Positions 18,921 through 26,552 of a stretch of DNA of 64,000 nt are shown here, in pieces. The stretch lies in the NCBI GenBank assembly GCA_035549175.1, contig DASZRL010000099.1, positions 1 to 64,000 on the forward strand, written 5' to 3'. The notes below the pieces were generated by a model. The model ran no database searches. It had not been told where the DNA came from and saw only the letters and a program-made list of their open reading frames with translations. Made by a program: the position numbers and the translations under genes. This DNA is from DASTSN01 sp035549175 (GTDB lineage Bacteria > Bacteroidota > Bacteroidia > Chitinophagales > Chitinophagaceae). How positions within the stretch are numbered: the stretch's first letter is position 1; the number at the start of each line of letters is the position of its first letter.

Positions 18921-19502
18921 ATGAAAACGAATGGTACCCAAATGATTCTCGTCCGCAGTGTGCTGCTGGTCCTTCTCTGTCTTTATTTCCTGCTGGTATT
19001 TGCCCACCCAGGTCCCGCCGGGGTTTCCCGCGGCATGGCTGTGCCCGGCACGGGGGTGCCTGCGCAGGCCGACCGGCCCGCCCTACACCAAAAGGGTCAG
19101 CTTACCTCGCTGCAATTCTTCAACGTACGCCGCAGGGAACACCAGGTTGAACTGGAATGGGCTCTGACTCCTCAAAATAAAGTGTCTACGGTGATCATTG
19201 AGCGCAAAGGCCAGGACGGGACTTTCAGGCCGATCGCCCAGGTGTGGGTAAATTTCGACGGCAACCAGGAAACGCATTTCCGGTACCGTGACAAGCAGGC
19301 TTCAGGTAAAAAATTATATTACCGGCTGCAGCTGGTTCCTGACAGCGGCTCCGTGGAGTTCAGCCCCGTCATCCGGCCTGACCAGCCCGCCGCGAACGCC
19401 GGGCTGCCGGCCACCCGGGCTATTCCGCCGGCCGAATACCTTGTCACCGAACCCAGCCTGGCTGCAGCTTTCGTCCGGGGGGCCTTTATTCCCTTTGGCT
19501 GA
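18921..19502 (+). CDS. Exported protein of unknown function, fibronectin-III-like
   Basis: 193 residues with an N-terminal membrane or signal segment (about 9-29) and a Pro/Gly-rich linker to about 55. The central part (LTSLQFFNVRRREHQVELEWAL, then VSTVIIERKGQDGTFRPIAQV and ending KKLYYRLQLVPDSGSVEFSPVI) has the layout of the FN3-like domain that precedes T9SS sorting domains in this phylum. No sorting domain follows; the tail is Pro/Ala-rich and ends FIPFG. It could be a truncated or stand-alone relative of T9SS cargo. Convergent with msrA, 18 bp away. Confidence 0.55.
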   Translation: MKTNGTQMILVRSVLLVLLCLYFLLVFAHPGPAGVSRGMAVPGTGVPAQADRPALHQKGQLTSLQFFNVRRREHQVELEWALTPQNKVSTVIIERKGQDGTFRPIAQVWVNFDGNQETHFRYRDKQASGKKLYYRLQLVPDSGSVEFSPVIRPDQPAANAGLPATRAIPPAEYLVTEPSLAAAFVRGAFIPFG

Positions 19503-19520
19503 CCGGTCGCCGGCAATGGC

Positions 19521-20171
19521 TTAGTGCTTCAGCTTGTTCTTGAATACTTTTTCGAACTTTTCCAGTTTGGGCCGTATTACGATGGAACAGTAGGGATTGC
19601 TGTTCTTGTTGTTGGCGTAATAATCCTGGTGGTATTTCTCAGCCGGATAAAAGGCGCTAAACCGCGTGATTTCCGTTACGATCGGCCGGTCAAAAGCGCC
19701 ACTTTTATCCAGGTCAGCCTTGTATTTTTCCGCCTTCTGGCGCTGCTCTTCATTATGGTAGAAGATGGCGCTGCGGTACTGGGTGCCAACGTCCGCACCC
19801 TGCCGGTTGAGCGTGGTGGGGTCATGGACCTGCCAGAACACCTCCAGCAATTCATCAAAACTGATTTTGGCAGGGTCATAAACGATCTGGACACATTCGG
19901 CATGGCCGGTTTGACCGGTGCAGACCTCGGTATAGGTAGGATGGGGTACCGTTCCCCCGGAATAGCCCGAGGTGACGGAAATGACGCCTTCCAGTTCCTT
20001 GAACAGGGCCTCCGTGCACCAGAAACAGCCGGTGCCGAAGGTGGCGGTATCGGTTTTTCCGTGATAGCTTACAGGTTCCATGTTACTTATGGGTTGGTGA
20101 TCAGATGATTTTTGGGCACAGGACATGCAGGCAAATAGGGCGGCAACCGCGGCTGTGATGGCTGATTTCAT
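19521..20171 (-). CDS. msrA: Peptide methionine sulfoxide reductase MsrA, exported
   Basis: 216 residues from the ATG at 20171. A hydrophobic leader with two cysteines (LFACMSCAQ) indicates export, perhaps as a lipoprotein. The catalytic motif GCFWC starts at residue 48, with Cys49 as nucleophile. GYSGG, PTYTEVCTGQTGHAECVQ and the YHQDYY segment are all typical of MsrA. It reduces methionine-S-sulfoxide in proteins, here probably in the envelope, with electrons from a thioredoxin-like donor. The region upstream of 20171 is open but has no signal character. Confidence 0.95.
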   Translation of the reverse strand: MKSAITAAVAALFACMSCAQKSSDHQPISNMEPVSYHGKTDTATFGTGCFWCTEALFKELEGVISVTSGYSGGTVPHPTYTEVCTGQTGHAECVQIVYDPAKISFDELLEVFWQVHDPTTLNRQGADVGTQYRSAIFYHNEEQRQKAEKYKADLDKSGAFDRPIVTEITRFSAFYPAEKYHQDYYANNKNSNPYCSIVIRPKLEKFEKVFKNKLKH

Positions 20172-20394
20172 GGTCTTTCGATTTAGTAATAACCCGGGCC
20201 GGCCGACTCCTGGTTGCAGGTACCTGCCCGAATCCAAGCACAAGGTACGAAAGCCGGAGTGCCCCGGTTTGCAAGCTGGCTGACAGTCCGGCCCTCTTTT
20301 CCATTTCGTTAACATAAAAGAGAACAAGTGCAGGTCCAAAAGGTTGGATGCAAGCCGGCCGGGAAGCCGGCATGGCTGCCCGGACCAATGTAAC

Positions 20395-20402
20395 TACCTT
20401 TG
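20395..20402 (+). promoter_or_regulatory. Bacteroidota -7 box (TACCTTTG) before mutS2
   Basis: TACCTTTG fits TAnnTTTG and lies 29 bp before the chosen ATG at 20432. No TTG element stands at the expected distance. If this is the promoter, the ATG at 20348 cannot be the start, which supports the shorter protein. Confidence 0.5.
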
Positions 20403-20431
20403 CAGGCGCTAATATTATTTGGAACCGTTTT

Positions 20432-22555
20432 ATGAAGTTATTCCCGGAATCCGCCCCCCAGCAACTGGAATTTGATAAGATTAAGGCCCTGCTGGAAGGC
20501 TATTGCCAGACTGTCTATGCCCGCCAGAAGGCTGCCCACCTGCGCGTCCACACCCGCCGGGAATTTATTGAAACGGAACTACGCCAGACCTTTGAATTCC
20601 GTCAGCTGCTCCAGCTGGGACAGTATTTCCCCCAGGATTATATGCTCAACCTGACGGCAGAACTCAAATTGCTGGGGATTACCGGGGCCGTGCTGGGCGG
20701 GGACCAGCTGATCCAGTTGCGTAAGCTTGCCGAAAGCCTGGAAAAGATATTCCGCTGGTTCGATGCGGAGCGACGGGCCGCTTACAGCGCGCTGGCCCGC
20801 GTGATCGCTGACACCTATTATGAAAAGGCTATTATCCAGCTGATTGATGAAGTGGTGGATCCGGCCGGCCAGGTACTGGATCAGGCTTCCGAGGAACTGC
20901 GCTCCCTGCGCATGAGCCTGTACCGGCGCCGCACCGAACTGCGCCGTGTGTTTGACCGGGTACTGTCCCGCCTGCATAAGCAGGGTTACCTGGCAGAAAT
21001 CGAGGAGAGCTATATGAATGGTCGCCGGGTCGTTGCGGTCATGGCTGAGCAGAAACGTACCGTCAAGGGAATCCTGCACGGGGAAAGCGAAAGCCGGCGG
21101 ACGGCTTTTATTGAGCCTGAGGAAACCATCGAATTGAATAACCAGGTCATCGAACTGGAGCATGCGGAACGCAAGGAGGTTTACCGGGTATTGCGTGAGC
21201 TTACGGCCCGGCTTTCCCGGTACGCCGGGCTGTTGGGCGCGTATCATGACATCCTGGGCGAGTATGATTTTATCCGGGCCAAGGCCCGGCTGGCCCTGTC
21301 CATGCAGGGAGAATTCCCCGCGCTCAGTGACCAGGCCCATGTACACCTGGTCAGGGCGTTTCATCCGTTGCTTTACCTGTATAACCAGCCGGCGGGCAAA
21401 GCCACGATTCCGGTATCCGTAACCCTGGATGCGGCTAACCGTATCCTGGTTATCAGCGGGCCCAATGCAGGAGGCAAGACTGTGACGCTGAAAACCGTGG
21501 GCCTGCTGCAGCTGATGGTGCAGAGCGGCTTGCTGGTTCCAGTGGACCCTTCCTCGGAGTTCGGGATCTTCAAACAATTGATGATCCATATCGGGGATAC
21601 CCAGAACCTGGAGTTTGAGCTCAGTACCTACAGCAGTCACCTGCTGCATATGAAGCATTTCATGGAACAAGCCAATGGTCGGACCCTTTTCTTCATCGAT
21701 GAGCTGGGCAGCGGAAGCGATCCCAACCTGGGGGGAGCCTTTGCCGAAGTGATCCTGGAGGAACTGGCCCGCCGCCATGCCCTGGGCATTGTAACAACCC
21801 ACTACCTCAATCTGAAGGTTATGGCCAATAAAACACCGGGGATTTTCAACGGAGCCATGGCATTCGATGAGGTTAAACTGCTTCCCCTTTACCAGCTGGT
21901 TGTCGGCAAGCCGGGCAGTTCCTATACCTTTTCCATTGCTGAACGGATCGGCCTGAACAAGGAGCTGATCCGTCGGGCAAGGGCCCTGGTGGACGAGGAC
22001 CAGTTCCGCCTGGACAAATTGCTGAACCGGACCGAGCAGGACCAGCGCCGGGTTGAGCAACGGGAAAAGGAGCTAACACAGGCACTCCGGGAAGCCGAAC
22101 GGCTGAAAAAGGAAATGGAGGTGGTACTGGATAAAGAGCGGCATCGCCAGCAGGTGGAACTGCTCCGCCAGCAGAATCGCATTACCGAAGAGCGGATGGC
22201 CTGGTTGCGGGACACGGAACGCAAACTCAAGCAGCTTACCCTGGAATGGCGCAAGGAGCCTGATAAGTCAAAAGTAATCAAGCAAATGGAGGCTATTTTG
22301 CTTCGCAAGGGCGAACAAAAGGCCGCCGGGAAACTGCAAAAAAAGGTGGAATCCCGCTTTGAGGAAGTGGGTGGGGACATCAAGGTGGGCGACCGGGTGA
22401 AGATGAAGCGTAACCACCAGGTAGGGGAGGTCCTGGAATTACGGGGCAAGCGCGCCGTAGTAAAGATCGGCCTGCTTCCCATGCAGGTGGAGCTCAGCGG
22501 CCTGGTCGTAGTCCGGGAAAAACCACAACCGGCAGAAAATAAAAAAACAGGGTAA
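20432..22555 (+). CDS. mutS2: MutS2-type DNA-binding ATPase lacking the Smr domain
   Basis: 707 residues from the ATG at 20432. The core MutS domains III and V are present: helical lever region about 1-290, Walker A GPNAGGKT at 343-350, the FFIDELGSGSDPN Walker B and signature region, then the THYLNLK switch. A long charged coiled coil follows (about 510-620). The end is a short KOW-like beta module (KVGDRVKMKRN, GEVLELRGKRAVVKIG). The C-terminal Smr nuclease domain of typical MutS2 (about 790 residues) is missing; the protein stops at PAENKKTG. MutS2 acts on stalled ribosomes or on recombination intermediates; without Smr it would bind but not cut. Confidence 0.85.
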   Translation: MKLFPESAPQQLEFDKIKALLEGYCQTVYARQKAAHLRVHTRREFIETELRQTFEFRQLLQLGQYFPQDYMLNLTAELKLLGITGAVLGGDQLIQLRKLAESLEKIFRWFDAERRAAYSALARVIADTYYEKAIIQLIDEVVDPAGQVLDQASEELRSLRMSLYRRRTELRRVFDRVLSRLHKQGYLAEIEESYMNGRRVVAVMAEQKRTVKGILHGESESRRTAFIEPEETIELNNQVIELEHAERKEVYRVLRELTARLSRYAGLLGAYHDILGEYDFIRAKARLALSMQGEFPALSDQAHVHLVRAFHPLLYLYNQPAGKATIPVSVTLDAANRILVISGPNAGGKTVTLKTVGLLQLMVQSGLLVPVDPSSEFGIFKQLMIHIGDTQNLEFELSTYSSHLLHMKHFMEQANGRTLFFIDELGSGSDPNLGGAFAEVILEELARRHALGIVTTHYLNLKVMANKTPGIFNGAMAFDEVKLLPLYQLVVGKPGSSYTFSIAERIGLNKELIRRARALVDEDQFRLDKLLNRTEQDQRRVEQREKELTQALREAERLKKEMEVVLDKERHRQQVELLRQQNRITEERMAWLRDTERKLKQLTLEWRKEPDKSKVIKQMEAILLRKGEQKAAGKLQKKVESRFEEVGGDIKVGDRVKMKRNHQVGEVLELRGKRAVVKIGLLPMQVELSGLVVVREKPQPAENKKTG

Positions 22556-22564
22556 GCCCCTGTT
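22541..22564 (-). terminator. Terminator of the CBS gene, overlapping the mutS2 3' end
   Basis: AACAGGG / CCCTGTT stem with a 5-nt loop. On the minus strand it is followed by a run of seven T. It lies about 50 bp after the CBS gene stop and includes the last codons of mutS2. Confidence 0.65.
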
Positions 22565-22614
22565 CGGATGGATCGTTGCCGGCACGGGCAGGCATGCCCG
22601 GACTGGCCAATACG

Positions 22615-23049
22615 TCAGAGCCCGGAATGGATATAACTTTCCAGGTGGGAAATCGTGGCCTGCTGTGTCAGGATGATTTCCTTGACGACATCACTCATGG
22701 AGATGATACCGGCCAGCCGATTGGAGTCAAATACAGGCAGGTACCGGATATTCTTATCACTCATCAGCTGCATACAGAATTCGATCTTATCCTCGGGACG
22801 AAGGATAGGGAGGTCGGTACTCATGATTTCCGAGACCCGGGTTTCATCCGAATGCTTTCCCTTCAGGATGACTTTGCGCGAATAATCCCGTTCCGTCATG
22901 ATTCCCAGGTATGTATCGTTGCTCATGACCACAATGGAGCCGATATTTTTTTCGGCCATGATTTTCAGGGCGTCTATCACGGTGGTTTCCGGGGGAACAG
23001 CCAGGGCATGCCGGCCCTTTCGTTGTAAGATGTCTGCAATTCGGCTCAT
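22615..23049 (-). CDS. Two-CBS-domain protein
   Basis: 144 residues made of two CBS motifs and little else: residues about 8-62 (VPPETTVIDALKIMAEKNIGSIVV, then GIMTERDY) and about 72-130 (IMSTDLPILRPEDKIEFCMQLM, then GIISMSDVV). CBS pairs bind adenine nucleotides and act as energy sensors for partner proteins. As a stand-alone module it may regulate an enzyme or channel in trans; the partner is not evident. The start at 23049 gives the usual MSRIADIL opening. Divergent from the LacI-type regulator. Confidence 0.85.
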   Translation of the reverse strand: MSRIADILQRKGRHALAVPPETTVIDALKIMAEKNIGSIVVMSNDTYLGIMTERDYSRKVILKGKHSDETRVSEIMSTDLPILRPEDKIEFCMQLMSDKNIRYLPVFDSNRLAGIISMSDVVKEIILTQQATISHLESYIHSGL

Positions 23050-23260
23050 ATGGCGATCGTTTAGTGTTTCCACGTAAATTACAAAATTTCACAAGGCTTT
23101 CAAAAGAATTTTCGGCCTGCCGCATGCCTTTACCGGGCCGGCCGCGGGGAACATATGGCAGAATCCCGGCTTGTGTAATATTTTGGCAAGAAAACGGTTG
23201 GGGGGTAAGCGCGTAACCCAAATGTCCCTATTTTAGCAACCGGATTGTCTCCCTGGCGCC

Positions 23261-24280
23261 ATGGATCAGAAACCTGCTACCATAAAACAAATTGCCCGCC
23301 GCCTAAATGTCTCGGCCTCAACGGTCTCACGCGCGCTGCATAATCATCCGAGCATCGGGTTACGTACCAAAATGCAGGTGCAGAAACTGGCAGCCGAGTT
23401 GCAGTACGAGCCGAATCAGGCAGCCATCTCCTTTAAACAGGGGAAGACTTATACCCTTGGCCTGATTGTCCCTAAGCTGAGTGAAGAGTTCTTCTCGATC
23501 GCCATCAATGGGGTGGAGGATATTGCGGAGCAAAATAATTACACTGTGCTGATCGGCCAATCCCACGATGATACGGAACGGGAAAAGGCCATTGTAGATA
23601 GTATGCGACGGCACCGGGTGGACGGCATCCTGGTCTCCATGGCGAAGAACACGCGTGATTATGCCCATTTCGAAGCCTTGGCGAAAAGCAATATTCCGGT
23701 GGTGTTTTTCGACCGGGTGCCTCAGGCGCTGGATGCTTATTCCGTAAGTTGCAATCTGCGGACCAGTTCTTCGGTGATGGTGGATTGGCTGGTCTCGAAA
23801 GGGCATCGGACCATCGGGTTTATTAAGGGTGCCGAAACTATGGATGCCACTCGGGAACGCCTGGAAGGTTACCTGGAAGGGTTAAAGCGAAACGGTATTA
23901 AACCGGACGAACGGATGATTGTCCCATCCGATCTTTCCCAGTCTTCCAATGTGGAAGCCATGAAACAGCTGCTGGCCCTTCGCAAACGTCCCACAGCCAT
24001 CATTGCGTTTAATGATTATGTGGCACTCGACGCCATGAAATACGCCCGTTCCCAGGGCCTTGCCATCAACAAGGACATCTTCTTTGTAAGCTACGCCAAT
24101 CTGCCGATTACCCATTACCTGGCTGAGCCGCCTCTTGCCTCGGTGGAACAATTTCCCTATGAGCAGGCCAGAAAAGCCACAGAAATCCTGATGCAACTGA
24201 TCCAGACCAAGGATAAGGCCGGCATGGAACAAATTGAAAAGAGTGTGGTGCTGGACAGCAAGCTTGTGGTCAGCAAGTAA
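23261..24280 (+). CDS. LacI family transcriptional regulator
   Basis: 339 residues. The N-terminal HTH (ATIKQIARRLNVSASTVSRALHNHPSIG, given in part) is classic LacI with the hinge helix after residue 45. The rest is a periplasmic-binding-protein fold (YTLGLIVPKLSEEFF, DGILVSMA, VVFFDRV, AFNDYVALDAMKYAR). Regulators of this kind in the phylum control sugar use. No sugar operon is next to it, so its target lies elsewhere or was displaced by the element integrated right after it. Confidence 0.93.
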   Translation: MDQKPATIKQIARRLNVSASTVSRALHNHPSIGLRTKMQVQKLAAELQYEPNQAAISFKQGKTYTLGLIVPKLSEEFFSIAINGVEDIAEQNNYTVLIGQSHDDTEREKAIVDSMRRHRVDGILVSMAKNTRDYAHFEALAKSNIPVVFFDRVPQALDAYSVSCNLRTSSSVMVDWLVSKGHRTIGFIKGAETMDATRERLEGYLEGLKRNGIKPDERMIVPSDLSQSSNVEAMKQLLALRKRPTAIIAFNDYVALDAMKYARSQGLAINKDIFFVSYANLPITHYLAEPPLASVEQFPYEQARKATEILMQLIQTKDKAGMEQIEKSVVLDSKLVVSK

Positions 24281-24351
24281 TCATTTTTTCAGCCATTTCG
24301 GTCATGCTGAATCAGGTTATTATGTCCCAGGTTCTTGCCAGTTAAAATGAT

Positions 24352-24382
24352 TTTGCGGGAAGGGACCGCCCACCTATTTTTG
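24352..24382 (+). promoter_or_regulatory. Promoter of tRNA-Ser(UGA)
   Basis: TTTG (24352-24355), a 19-bp spacer and TATTTTTG (24375-24382): a full match to the Bacteroidota primary sigma consensus TTTG-N19-TAnnTTTG. The -7 box ends 4 bp before the first base of the mature tRNA, so the 5' leader must be very short or absent. Confidence 0.75.
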
Positions 24383-24386
24383 CCGC

Positions 24387-24471
24387 GGAGAGATGGCAGA
24401 GCGGTCGATTGCGGCGGTCTTGAAAACCGTTGACTGTAACAGGTCCGGGGGTTCGAATCCCTCTCTCTCCG
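24387..24471 (+). tRNA. tRNA-Ser (anticodon UGA)
   Basis: The acceptor stem GGAGAGA (24387-24393) pairs with TCTCTCC (24464-24470), with discriminator G at 24471. The T-arm is GGGGG / TTCGAAT / CCCTC with one G-U pair. The anticodon loop CTTGAAA gives anticodon TGA. A long variable arm, as required for serine tRNAs, lies between the anticodon and T arms. CCA is not encoded. The 3' part doubles as the integration site of the neighbouring element, and the gene remains complete after integration. Confidence 0.95.
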
Positions 24472-24472
24472 C
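24450..24472 (+). repeat. attL core: 23-bp direct repeat in the tRNA 3' end
   Basis: Identical over 23 bp (GGTTCGAA...CTCTCCGC) to 37383-37405. It covers the T-loop, the T-stem 3' side and the acceptor 3' strand, the usual target of tyrosine integrases. Confidence 0.93.
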
Positions 24473-24528
24473 GCCTAATTCATGCAAAGCGCTAAATATC
24501 AAATAATTAATACCCAATTTTTAAACCG

Positions 24529-24552
24529 GGTGGCAGATTAGGTGGTAAATTC
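24529..24552 (+). repeat. Left arm-type repeat: GGTGG pair, 12-bp period
   Basis: GGTGGCAGATTA followed by GGTGGTAAATTC, 56 bp inside the attL core. The same 12-bp-period pair recurs at 37254 in the same orientation and at 31332 in the opposite one. It is a probable arm site for integrase or excisionase. Confidence 0.55.
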
Positions 24553-24560
24553 TTCCGCTT

Positions 24561-25103
24561 ATGGCCGCATTTCTCCTCCTCAGAATTGATTGGCCGGTTT
24601 GGATCCAGGCCGGGACTGGCCTGGTTGCGGTCATTCTATCTGTAGTTTCTCTTTGGCAGGGGAAAAGGATCAGGGAGCTTGCAGAGATCGTAACAAAATT
24701 GTCGGATCAAAATACAATTCTTGCTGGCCTACTGAAAGTTGAAATCTCCAATATTAAGAAGAGCCGGATGCCCATTTTTGTTTATAAGGATGTTGAAAGC
24801 AGGCCCTATTGGATAATCTTCACCGTGGTGAATAATGGCGTAGAGGCGGTCGATGTAAGAGTCGATGATAGAACAATAAAAGGAGACAGGTTTCAAGTTG
24901 AACTCAAGGAAAATGGAAGGGTCCCAAATAGGGGAAATATGGAAATAAAAATCAATGTACTTGACGATAACCCTGAGGGGGTAGATTTTGAAATCTACTA
25001 TGAAAGCACCTATGGCGAGCAATTTCGGCAACAGGTAATCAAGAAGGGGCCTGATAAAAATATCCAGATCCTTCCTCCGGCAGGGTTTATGAAAGAGGTT
25101 TAG
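24561..25103 (+). CDS. Single-span membrane protein of unknown function (island cargo)
   Basis: 180 residues. One membrane span near the N-terminus (about 13-32, IQAGTGLVAVILSVVSLW), a short coiled-coil-like stretch (about 36-58) and a soluble beta-rich domain (WIIFTVVNNGVEAVDVRVDD, then VDFEIYYESTYGEQF). I do not recognise the family. It is the only island gene on the plus strand and the first gene after the tRNA, 89 bp away with no terminator in between, so tRNA transcription could run into it. Such end-placed cargo often gives the host a trait such as phage exclusion, but nothing in the sequence proves that. Confidence 0.65.
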   Translation: MAAFLLLRIDWPVWIQAGTGLVAVILSVVSLWQGKRIRELAEIVTKLSDQNTILAGLLKVEISNIKKSRMPIFVYKDVESRPYWIIFTVVNNGVEAVDVRVDDRTIKGDRFQVELKENGRVPNRGNMEIKINVLDDNPEGVDFEIYYESTYGEQFRQQVIKKGPDKNIQILPPAGFMKEV

Positions 25104-25152
25104 ATATTTGGTAACTTCGTAACTCCTAGTTCAAAGTTTGTAACAACCTCCG

Positions 25153-25179
25153 GGCCGGGTTTCCACCTGGCCTTTTTTT
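25153..25179 (+). terminator. Terminator after the first island gene
   Basis: GGCCGGG / CCTGGCC stem (one G-T pair) with a 6-nt loop, followed by seven T. It is the first good terminator on the plus strand after the tRNA-Ser gene. Confidence 0.8.
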
Positions 25180-25224
25180 ATTTAGGATCGGCTCTCTTTG
25201 GGCTGACTTGTAAATGTGGTTATG

Positions 25225-25737
25225 TCATAGCGAAATTCCGACCTTGGCCTTGAATCCAGCATCATTGAAATATCCATGGACCATCTTGAATTGGGTAACA
25301 GAATACCCGGCGGCCGCATAGATCCCCACATGCTTGTAAAAGTTCGTTTTAACTCCTCCTAGGACTTCCAGGCAGGCGGCTCCGGTCTTTATCTGCTGGT
25401 TATTGTACCGGTCCAGGTATCCAGTTTTCGGGGCAATAACGTATCCGGGCTGTAATGAAACTAGCGGGGTAACTTTCTGGTCAATGCCCAAGATGAAGTA
25501 GGTAGCATCCAGCCGGACTGTTCCATACCGATATCCATCATCGATAAGATATCCAGATCCGCCAAATCCCAGCGTCATGAATTTATTGATCCCCCACCCG
25601 AAACTGGTGGACACGCCGTAGCGCGTGGATTCTTTCGAACCACTGAAGGTCTCTGCACCAAAGAAAGCATAATGGTAGCTTTTTTGAGCTGAAGCGAATA
25701 CTGGCAAAAGGGCGACAAAAAGAACGATTCTTTTCAT
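25225..25737 (-). CDS. Small outer-membrane beta-barrel-like protein (island cargo)
   Basis: 170 residues from the ATG at 25737, opening with a clear signal peptide (MKRIVLFVALLPVFASA). The mature part alternates short amphipathic strands (TSFGWGINKFMTLGFGG, YGTVRLDATYFILGI, GIYAAAGYSVTQF) and ends KAKVGISL, in the style of eight-stranded outer-membrane barrels. No family is recognised. It lies downstream of the lipoprotein gene on the same strand at the far end of the element, the typical cargo position. A surface barrel could alter phage adsorption; that is speculation. Confidence 0.65.
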   Translation of the reverse strand: MKRIVLFVALLPVFASAQKSYHYAFFGAETFSGSKESTRYGVSTSFGWGINKFMTLGFGGSGYLIDDGYRYGTVRLDATYFILGIDQKVTPLVSLQPGYVIAPKTGYLDRYNNQQIKTGAACLEVLGGVKTNFYKHVGIYAAAGYSVTQFKMVHGYFNDAGFKAKVGISL

Positions 25738-25893
25738 GTTGATGAGTTTACTGATAATAAACAGTATGCAGGAGGTATAATTACGGGTTGCCGATCTTGG
25801 TGTTTTTACATATCTTTTTTTTGATACATAAGCAGTTAGGATATTGATTCCTGACACGAGGGTCCTTTTCAGGGCTCTCTTTTTATTGGACGG

Positions 25894-26424
25894 CTAATCC
25901 GGGGTTCCTATTTTCCATTTGGATCCATCAGAAAAAACCACCTCAGTCGGCCATATCAGGACAACCTTCTTGGCGTTTCTGCTAAGTATTTCCCAATCAC
26001 CTACATTGGTTTTTCCGGGGCTGATTCCTTCATCATCGAATCCACCGCCAAAGCCATCAATCCCTGCAGCGCCCATATCCGCCGGTTCGCCGAATGCATC
26101 CAGTCCATACCAGCGAAATTTAATTCCGGAAATTCTCTTGTCTGAGACGTTTTTGAAGGTGAATCTTAAATTCCTGAAACTGGAATAGTCGTTTTCGTAA
26201 AGCTCGCTCCTCAACACCTTCACCGGGGCTTGTCTGAATCCAGCCGTATCGAAGAGTGCATTGTGAACGGTAGTCTGGATAACGCTGTCCACTTTTGTAG
26301 CAACCTTCAGTGAATCCAGAATTCTCTTGGCTTCGCTTTTGTTTGTCACGCCGGTACATGAAGCGGAGATAATTATCAGGGAAAGCATGGCGATTGATCG
26401 CATGGCAAGCGATAGAATTTTCAT
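25894..26424 (-). CDS. Lipoprotein of unknown function (island cargo)
   Basis: 176 residues from the ATG at 26424. The signal peptide ends IIISASCTG, so a lipid-anchored Cys near residue 23. After a helical linker comes one compact beta domain (LRFTFKNVSDKRISGIKFRWYG, then DGFGGGFDDEG and VVLIWPTEVVFSDGSKW). It looks like the immunoglobulin-like domains used for ligand or partner binding, but I cannot name a family. It is separated from the tape-measure operon by a terminator, so it probably has its own promoter, with the barrel gene downstream. Confidence 0.65.
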   Translation of the reverse strand: MKILSLAMRSIAMLSLIIISASCTGVTNKSEAKRILDSLKVATKVDSVIQTTVHNALFDTAGFRQAPVKVLRSELYENDYSSFRNLRFTFKNVSDKRISGIKFRWYGLDAFGEPADMGAAGIDGFGGGFDDEGISPGKTNVGDWEILSRNAKKVVLIWPTEVVFSDGSKWKIGTPD

Positions 26425-26483
26425 CTTGGTTGGCTTAGGTCCCTTCAATATACAAAAGATCATACAATGTTGCAAGTAGCAAG

Positions 26484-26518
26484 AAAGGCCGACAGTTATA
26501 ATAACTGATCGGCCTTTT
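26484..26518 (-). terminator. Terminator of the tape-measure operon
   Basis: Long stem AAAGGCCGA / TCGGCCTTT, extended inside by CAGTT / AACTG, 34 bp after the tape-measure stop. T-rich tails on both strands. Confidence 0.75.
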
Positions 26519-26552
26519 CCTCGAGAACAACGAATGGCAAAGTGAAACCGAT

